From Wuchereria bancrofti (taxonomy: Eukaryota; Nematoda; Chromadorea; Rhabditida; Onchocercidae), in assembly GCA_005281725.1 (NCBI GenBank), contig SSBO01000009.1, forward strand, positions 7,688,303-7,752,302: a stretch of DNA of 64,000 nt, in the 5' to 3' direction. Positions 54,911 to 64,000 of the stretch are shown one piece after another. The notes below the pieces were generated by a model, which made no database searches, was not told the DNA's origin, and saw nothing but the letters and a program-made list of their open reading frames with translations. The position numbers and the translations under genes are program-made. Positions within the stretch are counted from its first letter, which is position 1. Every line of letters starts with the position of its first letter.

Positions 54911-57461
54911 TTAGGGATTATACCAATCTAAGAAAAGTAACGTGAAAGTGAGAACAATAATACAAAACAAAAGAATCACACGTCTAGATGCCATGTTCTG
55001 GATTGCTTGACGAATCTGCTCGTTTCCAATTCGAATATTCTCAACCGTTAGCAATGTTGTTTCGTTTACAACATTTATATCTCTTTCTTGTTCCGAAACC
55101 TGGAATTTAACTAAGTCATCAACTACAAGAAACACGGAGAAGTCAATAGATAGTTAATTTGTTAACCTTCTCGGCAAATGTCGCTTGCAACTGATATAAT
55201 TCCGCCATCTGTTTTTCCACCTTTTGAATATCGTTATCTACTTGAAGAGACTGAGAATATAACCGCTCATTTTCAATCATAAGCTGGGCACGCTCATCGT
55301 CATCTAAATTATTAAGTGAGTCCACATCATCTGCTTGTTCAACTTCTTGAAAATCGGACACTTGTACATCGGACCATCCATCCTGCTCTAACTTCCTGAT
55401 TTCGCTTTTCTTCATATCTGGAACACATCTGTGTGAATAAGCGTAAAATACAACTGAGTTTCGAAGTGTTCTCAGAAGCGATTTCAATTTAAGATTAAAC
55501 TAGTTCACATATATCGGATTAGGCTATAAAGAATAGTAAAGAAATTAAGCAAACTCGTACTCTGAGGAACCCTCTTCCTCAAACCATCCTTGCCAAACAT
55601 TATGGCATCATTTAGTACAGAATCTGAAACTGACGAGATATCTGACTTCAATGATTTAGTTTCAACTGAATTTCCATTAGCCATCAGTAGTTCATCCCTT
55701 TGTTTTTTCATATTGTATAACTGTGCTAGTGTAGCCAACCTAAAATGATTAAATAAAAAAATATACCGGTATATACAAAAATACAGCGAAATTCCAGTAA
55801 TTTCAAAGTACAATGAAATTCAATAATTTCAAAATTTAATCCAACATCCGCCACAGCTCTTAAGAACTTTGGCTTGTTGTGGAAACTATCGGGCAGTTCA
55901 AGACTCTATAGAACATATTCTCGAACTTTCGAAACACATATGAAGATATTACTATGCAATGGATGTTGAAAAAGAACACAAACGGAAGCACTCAAATCAT
56001 TAATTGCCCCATAATGTTTTTACAATTAACAATGTGAGGATATGCAGTTTTTAACGGTAAGTAGCAAAAGCGTACTCAGTATCTCGACAAATCAGAATCT
56101 GGGAACTTCCTTCACTAATCAAATTAATAAAAATACAGATACCTGCATGTTCGCATAGTACTGCTTATTTTCTTTGTTCGCAAAGCTCGCATTTCAGCAA
56201 CAATTTTAGCGGTTCCTTTGAGATGCTTGCCAAGCATTCGCAAAACCTAAAATCGCCTGTTATATAATAATAGATACTATAATGCACTATATTTTTGGAT
56301 AAATTGAAACTGAAAATTCAAATTAGCAGATTACACTCGAAAACTTTCGACATTTGCCGAAAAAAAGAAATGAAAGTCTGATGAGTTACAATATACCGTA
56401 AGACTTTTGGCAGTGAATGATCGGAGAACAAGGTGATTAATATCAGAGAAATGAAACTTGACGGGTATTGGATTTCATGGCGTAATCATGATGAAATGGG
56501 TCGCGCTTCATTGAAGAAAATCCAAAAATATACACCTGGAACAAATGTGGGCCTTCATCAAAAGCTCGTAAATTACTGCTGCTGATTTTGAGTTGTAAAG
56601 CTTGTATCGATTGTATGCAATCTTGCATCATTTCCTTAATTTTTGCATCCAGTTCGTCTCGTTCAAAATCATTCATACCTACAAATAGTATGATTAATTT
56701 CGTAAGTAGGTGAAGATCGGTATTATGGAAATCATTTCCTCCGTATTATACAGATGAGCTATATTTGACTTTTCCTGCAAAGAATGCACAATGACAGAAA
56801 ATAAGTTATCTATAAATTATTTTGCAGCTAAAGACAACTGCATTTACAGTCAGATTAGTAAACAACATCTAACCATTCACTATACTAAAATAATTTTATT
56901 ATCAAATGCTACGAGTACATCTGTAAAAAATAAGTTAAGCTTACTGTCTGTGTACGACGCTATTAGCCGTCTAGAATGACCAATATCGGAAACATAATTC
57001 TTTCTTCCACTGATCACTATATTTCGAAGAGCGATTAATTCCCGGCGAATTCTTTGAGCTTCAACTGTACATGATAAAAAACTGAGATTCAAGAGACTGC
57101 GCGATGATGCTTTTTCCAATTTTTCTAAAGAGAGGAAGTAATCGTACCCTTAAGCATAAGCCCTAAAAAATTTCGAATTAGCTTGGCGATTTTCGATAAA
57201 TTAACTATCGACAAATTTAGAAAACAGTAAGGAATTCACATGTATTGAAACATAGAATACTTCAAATCAATTCTTTAAAAAGTTCGGGAAATCTGAAACC
57301 TGGATGAATTACTTGCCCTCGAAGCTGCTATGAGAATTTTCTGTTTGTTGTTGTTGCTGGTGCTGCTGCTTTTGCATTTGAGTTCGTTTTAATCGCACTG
57401 TTTCCTGTGTTCGTATCATTTTCACTTGAGCACGAAACAACGGTGTTTTGTCTACTGGCAT
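54911..57461 (-). CDS. syx-18: Syntaxin-18, ER t-SNARE (7 exons)
   Basis: Qa-SNARE of the ER that works with SEC20, USE1 and SEC22 in Golgi-to-ER fusion. Exons in gene order: 57461-57317, 57124-56945, 56678-56536, 56246-56143, 55739-55561, 55417-55167, 55099-54911; 396 residues with consistent phases. The N-terminus MPVDKTPLFRAQVKMIRTQ matches the syntaxin-18 start (human: MAVDITLLFRASVK). A Gln-rich stretch (KQQHQQQQQT) follows at about 31-40. The N-terminal helical domain includes RDELDAKIKEMMQDCIQSIQ. An acidic linker (QADDVDSLNNLDDDERAQL) precedes the SNARE helix, LLTVENIRIGNEQIRQAIQN, with the zero-layer Gln expected within it. The tail anchor, VILLFCIIVLTFTLLF, ends in LDWYNP, the characteristic family ending. 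Intron 1 begins with GC (GCAAGT), forced by phase. An acceptor-like TTTCTAG at 57502 lies 40 bases upstream of the ATG and could be a trans-splice site. Confidence 0.95.
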
Positions 57462-59463
57462 AGTGACCTATACTCTTTTATGGTACGCACCTTGTTGAAG
57501 CCTAGAAATTTAAAGTAAGTTTGAAATCAATCCATCGATGATCGTATGAGGTGTAATATCGATGTATCATATGAGGAATAAATCAGTTCTACCTTGTGTA
57601 TTCCACTACCCTCGTGATTGTAAATTCAATGGCATAACATTGTAATCACTGATTTCATTTGTTATAAAAAATACTTTGATAATTCCAAGGACTTACTTTT
57701 AACCTATCACAAAACAAACATCGTTTTGTTTAAATCACTAATATGATACAAAAAACAAGAAAAAGATATAGCGACGTTTAATTACAGGAACTAACTTAAG
57801 TCTTGCTAAACACCAAATATGTTGGCCTACATATCACCAACGGCAAAACAGAAAAAAATTGGGATGGGTAATCCCATCGGTATTTTAGCTGCCTTGCAGT
57901 ATATAAAAGTGAAACCTGAGAGACAAATAAGTCAAATGCCGTGAATGGCTGATAAAAATTAGCAAAAACAGTAAAGAGGTAATAAGTGCCGTTATTTCTT
58001 GCTACTTTCCGTGAAACCCATCCTAAATGACTCACAGACTCATTTATTCATCAGTAGGCATCTCTTTAACTTCATTTTAGCAACCATACAGCCTAAAATT
58101 AAGACTTGTAAAAATGTATGAAACCAGCCTACAAATTTCCACTTTTTCCTTCATGCGAAAATAAAAACGTAATCTTTTCTCACCAATGAGTACTATCAAA
58201 GTAAAGAAAACGAAAGTTTCTACAACATCTCTGCTTTGATGTCATTTCCCAAATATGAATTTTGTTTCCACCATACAGGGCCCCGGATATTTTATCCCTT
58301 TTATTGTTTGCTAATTATCTTCATTAATATCTCCAAAAATTCATTTAATATAAAATTATTTCGCTTAAAAACCGTCACCGTGAAAAAAATGATAATTCAA
58401 GAATTAAATTTTATTCGCAAAAGAAAAAAGAAACGAAGAAGATAACTGTTATAATAATGTTTGTAATAATCAAGTTAACAGAATATGCAAAATGGAATAT
58501 ACATAAATTAAAGAGAAGGATGGAAATTACAACACAATTGCAATTAGGTGATACGTTTATGAATTTATTACGGAAAATTACTAAAATACAAAAAAAAAAA
58601 AAAAAAAAAAAAAAACAAATGATTTATACAGTGTAAAGGCTGTCATATACAGAGGATAACTACTACATGGTGAGGCAAAAATTTCGATCATGTTTCCAAC
58701 ATTTCAATTTAACGCTAATATGAATAATGAAAAATATTTTTCCTCGTCGAATCTTGCCCACTTCTTACTTTTTCGAATTCAAATGATATCGACTTAATAA
58801 AAAAGGAGAAGGTAACCGAACCTTATGGAATCAGAAAAAATATAATTTATTTCTGATGAAAAACAGACATGCAACCATGATATATGTGCGTGTGGATAAT
58901 ATGAAAAAGACAGCTGGGAAGAGACAAAGATTCTAGTAAAGCTAAAATTGATTTTTTAATACATAAAGACTTGTAAACAGACTGAAAAAACTTAGGTCTT
59001 CAGTATTACCTTATGCAGACTGATCAATTTCGGAATTTCAAGCAGTAGAACAAAAACTGCTACTTTTCAAGATTTATTGCTGAGACAGCTTCCACATACA
59101 ATCTCAATATTTCAAATCCAATCTAATCCACTGAATAAATAAGGATGTTTCCTAGAGCTATAGCACGAAAAATTACACAGAAATGGTTTTGCTCTCTTCA
59201 TCATTTCTGAGCTTCTTTTCACACAAAATGAAAAGACAATCTGAATTTTATTGAAGAAAATTTGAAAACAAAACGTCTACTAGTGAGAAATATGCTATCT
59301 GTACCCAGTGCAACAATTAAAAATCCAGAAAAAAAATTTTAACATTTAAAAGCAAATAAGAAGCGAAAAATAAAGAAAAAAATACTTTCGAGAACAACAG
59401 CAGTGTATCTGTATGTGTGCGCACAAATCCTCAGGAATGGGTTTTTATGTTCTTCATCCCTTT
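57462..59463. other. Intergenic between synaptobrevin and syntaxin-18
   Basis: No gene recognised; open frames such as 57796-58035 (-) and 58236-58445 (+) look accidental. A 26-base A homopolymer is at 58590-58615. The right end should be the synaptobrevin 3' UTR. Confidence 0.45.
58590..58615 (+). repeat. Poly-A homopolymer, 26 bases
   Basis: Uninterrupted A run in the spacer between the two SNARE genes. Length is uncertain in any assembly. Confidence 0.95.
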
Positions 59464-60523
59464 CTATTTATTTCCTGCCCAAACAATGATGATTATGATA
59501 AGTATGACGATAATAGCGCACATAATAATGATCATTTTGATATTCTTCCACCAATATTTCCGCTTTAAGGTTGCAGCTGATTTCTCAAACTGTGATGCAC
59601 CCTCCTACAATAAACAGTGACAGTTTTTCAAAAATGAAATACAAAAGATATAAAATATATTGAGCATTTATTGATATATGAATGATATATTGAGCAGCTT
59701 CTCTTTCCTCATCAATATTATCCTACAGCTTTTTTCCACACTGTAACGACGAAATTTTCAAACAAGTTTTACGAAATATTCATCCCATCCAATTAGTGTA
59801 CTGAGATCTAGCTGGACACATATGTAAGAGAAAGAGAAAACCAAAACGAACACAAAGCGGAAAACGCAATAAATTCCAAAAGCATGCAATATTAACTATA
59901 TTAATAAATAATAAGAGGCAAAAGTGAAACTACTTCACTTCCCCTTCTTTCCCCCACTGATGACGATACACATTTTTGCAAACAAACCTGAAGAGCATCT
60001 GCACGATCATCTAACTGTGATAACTTCTGGTCACGTTCCAATACTTTTTCCACATTTACCTGCAAAAATTCGTTGATAAAATTTCACATAATTCGATTTT
60101 TAGATTCCATCCAAATTTCTCCTGTACTATTTCTTACTCCTGTATCTCTTATAAATCAAATATATTAAGTAATTACAAAAACAGAATAAGCAAAAGGGTA
60201 AATTCTTCAGAAAGAAATTTGATGCAATATATATAATTGACGAGTAATATTACTTTCACTGTGAACGAGAAACAAAATATGTCAACTTTTCAGCACTTAT
60301 AATACCTGCTGTACTGTCTTAATAGAAAGATCAATTACCTAACAAAGTGGCAACTTTCGCACGATTTTTCTCATTTCCCCGTGCAAACTGAAAAGTATAA
60401 GCTTACTTTCATGATTCCAACAACTTCATCCACCTGAGCCTGGGTTTGCTGCAGGCGTTTATTCGATGGCCTAGCTCCTTGGCTTGCTCCGGGCAAGCCA
60501 CCTTCCTGTCCGCCCGCTTCCAT
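59464..60523 (-). CDS. snb-1: Synaptobrevin (VAMP), vesicle R-SNARE (3 exons)
   Basis: R-SNARE on synaptic vesicles that pairs with syntaxin-1 and SNAP-25 to drive transmitter release. Exons in gene order: 60523-60407, 60059-59988, 59604-59464; 109 residues, the same as I recall for C. elegans SNB-1. The Gly/Gln-rich N-terminus ([20 protein letters not shown]) varies between species. The SNARE motif is fully conserved: [19 protein letters not shown], then [20 protein letters not shown], with the zero-layer Arg in LERDQ. The juxtamembrane KRKYWWKN and a C-terminal anchor ([20 protein letters not shown]) follow, leaving only NK in the lumen. A strong acceptor, TTTTGTAG at 60541-60548, sits 17 bases upstream of the ATG and may be a spliced-leader site or a 5' UTR intron end. 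The next gene on the same strand is the SNARE syntaxin-18. Confidence 0.97.
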
Positions 60524-60539
60524 TTCTCCAAATAGTTAA

Positions 60540-60548
60540 CCTACAAAA
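60540..60548 (-). promoter_or_regulatory. Candidate spliced-leader or 5' UTR acceptor of synaptobrevin
   Basis: On the minus strand the sequence TTTTGTAG precedes GTTAACTATTTGGAGAAATG, placing a good acceptor 17 bases before the start codon, the usual distance for nematode trans-splicing. A cis-spliced 5' exon further upstream is the alternative. The spliced-leader RNA gene itself was not found in this window. Confidence 0.45.
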
Positions 60549-63500
60549 CAATACGAATTGATGCAACATTTCTTTATGCACAAACTTCAACGCAAGGATC
60601 ACAGCAAAATGGAACCACAACATACGGACCGCATCAAGATGACTGAGAGGGAATGAAAAGTTATTTAAATGACAGGTGTAATATTAAAAAAAAAAAGGAA
60701 ACATTTTTGTTACCGAAGTATCTGCATAAGAACCTCCAAAAAATCTAGATTAACAAAACTGAAATATTATCTTATCTGGAAACAAACGTCGTCTAAGAAA
60801 AATTAGCATCCTAAAACTTAAGCAGAAACCGAACATGACAATATATGGATTATGTGAAGCAGTTACGTGGTTCACGTTAATATTCTGCCTGAAATAAATT
60901 ACATGACATGTGCCTTCATAACAAAATGTTAAAGTATACAGTAGAATTAATGGACATGGGCTTACGCCGGTCCACGTCAGTACCCCGTCTATGAGAACTT
61001 GACAATAACACCCACACTAACAGAGATCAGAACCAAGTCTAACCACAACGTGACTCATCATCACCATTTACGGCGGCCATACTCGCTACCTATTATGAAA
61101 AATGGAATCTCAGATCAGACTGTTAAGTAGGTGATGCTCCAGTTAAACGTGAGTTAGGGATCCTCCGACATGTTAAAGTAGTAATAATAAGAAAGTGATG
61201 AAAGTCTAAAAATGATTGTACCGTATGTTATAATCAAGGAAGATAAGCACGCAAAAATAAACGGTCATAGTTATTGATAAATATAAATAAGATGAAACAA
61301 ATGCAAAAAAAAATGTTAGATTGAAATAGTTGAATTGTAATTTGATTCAGTTCTCTTTAGCTTATCACATTATCAGTCAGAGAATGCAATGACTGTAATA
61401 CGGGAAATTATGGGAAATGGGGCCCAAAAAGCAAGAATAAAAAAGTAATGAAAGTCTAAAATGAAATTCCTGATTTTTTAAACTTCGATATATTTTGGAA
61501 ATAAGAATTTATCTCATTAATCTTTCTAGTCAACGTGTTAGTTTCCATCTTTAAGAAATTTCAAGGACACTTCCGTGAGTGGAATATATTCTAATTATTC
61601 ATTTAGAATTCAATTTAGGAAGTTTTTTGGTGGAGAGAAAATAAAGTGCATTTATAATGACAAATTTTTGAAAATATCAAAGAAAATTTAAAATACACAA
61701 ATGACTTATGATGGCTCGATGCTTCCATCTTGCAATCATTAATTGATAGGCATATGGACATGAAATTGGCATTTTAAGAAATGTGAAGAATGCAGGAATC
61801 TTCTCGAATCTTTTTATTTCATTTTTATTTTCGGATAATTTTATACGACGTTTTAAAATTCTCAATCTAAACTGCAAATATTTCAGGAAATCTTGCCTGT
61901 CGATTAGTTTATCATTTAGCTTATCAGCTGAATATGACTTTGGTTTTCCTAACTCTTATGTGAAAAATAAAAGAAAAACAGTAATAATTATATGCTGTCT
62001 TCAATTTATAAGTTAGATGAGCAAATTAAGTGCAAATCAATTGCCCAAGAAGAATGACGTGTGATGGCGTAAAATGATAAAGGTTCTACGCTTCATCTAA
62101 ATCTGCAAGGATTAATTGATCTGAACGATGAATTGTGAAAAGGAAGAAGGTCTAAGATAGCTTCATGATTATCATTAAAAACTATTTTAGATGATTTAAG
62201 ATCATATTAGCATCGATTTAATAATACTGGTTAATCTTGTAGAAATAGTTAAGACGAATGATACCAACAATTTTTGTATTCTTGACACTCAGTGTTATTT
62301 CGTATTTCTCCCGAGTCTTTTGCCGGATTTCTTTAAGTACACCGATTTATATCAATTGATCGGACACTATAGGATGCGTTGTGATAGAAAGCATTTCTTT
62401 TCTTCGTAAAAAATTAAAATCAATGAAATATCTATCTGAAAAGAAAATGGATGCTTCTCCAAAATAAAGAAGCGGAAGCTAGAAAAAGTTCTTCAAAGAA
62501 TTCAATATATTTTCCGATTTCATTTTATTCTTAGTAATTTAATTATAAATACCTATTAAAAACAATTTAACCTGTTTGTTTGGTTACTTCTCTACCGACA
62601 ACTTAGCTGTTAGCTCACTTGCAGTGATCTTTTACATTCTTATTTAAATAGCAAGGAGTTATGTTTGTTTGCTTCGATATTCATTTCAGTTAGTCTTCTA
62701 TTATATCACTATTATATCATTTATATCAGCAGTAATTATATCATTAAAGTAGAATAATTACCCTTAATATTCTTACAATAAAAAAAAACATAATACAAAT
62801 ACTTCCTAGTAAGTAACTAAGTAGTGGTCACTAAGTTATACTTAACTAACAGATTAGACAGTGTCATTTTGGATTATTTGAAATTTGAAAAAATATAATT
62901 TAGCAGGCTTTCAAAACCATTTAAGCGTTACTATGACTACATCTTGGTAACGCTACCATGTGGCACTTGCTAATAAATAGATAGAATGTGAAAAATTAGA
63001 GGTATTCTTTATTAAATGTTAAAAATAAAGTTCAATAAAAGATTTTTCAAACATATATTCAGCACAAAAAGAAACTATTAGTTGCTTGGGAATCCCTAAA
63101 TACATTTCCATTTTGCATCAACTCATGGAAATACTAATACAAATCCAAAATTTAATTATATAATCAAAAACAATCAGAGGAAATGAAATACGATACGGCT
63201 ATTAAACGGAGCGAAATCAAAATTTCTAGACTAATAAAACAGTGGCGAAGAAAAGGTAAATTAGTATGATTGAATGAGATATAAACTCATCAACTACAAA
63301 TGCTTATTGATCAAGCAAATATGAAAAAAAAAAATCTCGCCTTAATTGTTTCATGCAAACTAACTCATACAATTATTACAGTTTCACTGGAACTATTATT
63401 AAAGATAATAATAGTAATAGAAGCGGGAATAATAATAAAGTGACAATAATTGCAAGAGAAAATGATTGAAGGCGATAATAAGAATATGATTAATGCTAAT

Positions 63501-64000
63501 GATGATGTTAATTGTAAAAGTAGACAAAAAAATGAGAATACCATTAAAGGTTCATTAGAAAAAGAAGAAAAAAAAAAGAGTGACCATTACTAAATAGCTA
63601 TAAACTAAGCATAAAAAAAAAAAAAAACTCTCTAAAAGTATAGCAAAGGCCTAGAAGTACAATTTAGCTAAGCTAAGCCCATCGAGTCGATTTATGTTTA
63701 TGTGCGGTGACAACATTGCTGCTCTCTCTCTCTCCCTCCCCCTCTCTCTCTCTCACTTTTTCTCTGATCCCCTACTGGAAAACAATCATCTATCTCTCAA
63801 TAATATATTCAAAAGCAGAAAAAAAAAACCACCATCACCTCATCTACTATATTTTTAATGCTATATCTTCGTTAGTTGCTGATGGTGGGCCTTTTACAAT
63901 CATCGATTTTGCCCGATGCCTTTAAGGCTTCTTTTCTTCTTATTTTTGCAAGAATATATGTATGAAATCCTTTGCGCCCCTTCCTCCTCTTCTTTTTCTT
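60549..64000. other. Region upstream of synaptobrevin, no gene recognised
   Basis: A GC-richer island at about 60955-61110 could be promoter or a 5' UTR exon of synaptobrevin. The rest is AT-rich with simple repeats. Open frames at 61783-62016 (+) and 63707-63925 (+) have no motif and partly consist of CT repeat. Confidence 0.45.
63719..63770 (+). repeat. CT-rich simple repeat
   Basis: CTCTCTCTCTCTCCCTCCCC followed by more CT units. An open frame crosses it (serine-, leucine- and proline-rich) but that is a product of the repeat. Confidence 0.9.

Overview
This is nuclear DNA of a nematode, most likely a parasitic clade III (filaria-like) worm. The reasons are the very AT-rich sequence (roughly 70% A+T by eye), many short exons split by introns of about 50-800 bases, acceptors of the TTTCAG / TTTTAG type, and proteins that match nematode families. 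The synaptobrevin in particular is almost the same as C. elegans SNB-1 as I recall it. There is no sign of bacterial, phage or transposon genes, tRNA, rRNA or CRISPR. All gene models were assembled by hand from reading frame, splice signals and phase; no alignment or transcript data were used. Species cannot be named from this window.

Layout. 1-2452: AT-rich with no gene seen. 2453-5274 (+): a seven-exon rhodopsin-like peptide receptor (GPCR). 8355-8951 (+): a two-exon, about 91-residue secreted cysteine-rich protein. 10801-14244 (-): a second, FMRFamide-receptor-like GPCR in seven exons. 17326-17924 (+): pieces of a third, probably decayed GPCR. 19591-22396 (-): six-exon ICT1/mL62-type mitochondrial peptidyl-tRNA hydrolase with GGQ. 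24765-25302 (-): small unrecognised gene with a probable frame break. 29715-36211 (-): fifteen-exon active ADAM metalloprotease (prodomain, reprolysin, disintegrin, Cys-rich, EGF, membrane span, proline-rich tail). About 40940-41415 (-): alpha-1,3-fucosyltransferase (GT10) pseudogene. 44424-46576 (-): NADH-cytochrome b5 reductase. 48808-51322 (-): translation release factor eRF1. 54911-57461 (-): syntaxin-18 (ER SNARE). 59464-60523 (-): neuronal synaptobrevin. 60524-64000: no gene seen.

The right half is a run of co-directional housekeeping or secretory genes, all on the minus strand and about 2-3.6 kb apart: synaptobrevin, syntaxin-18, eRF1, cytochrome b5 reductase. Two are SNAREs (synaptic vesicle fusion and Golgi-to-ER traffic). 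Two genes in the window encode GGQ-type peptide release enzymes, one cytosolic and one mitochondrial. The left half is gene-poor and holds receptor genes of one broad class in different states of preservation.

Points worth a second look: two probable GC-AG introns (ADAM and syntaxin-18); the fucosyltransferase pseudogene with two in-frame TAA codons and at least one frameshift; the small gene at 24765-25302, whose reading frame shifts inside a run of four A/T; an exact 91-base tandem duplication at 40013-40194; facing CA and TG repeats upstream of the ADAM gene; and GC-richer islands without clear coding potential near 25860, 52140 and 60955.
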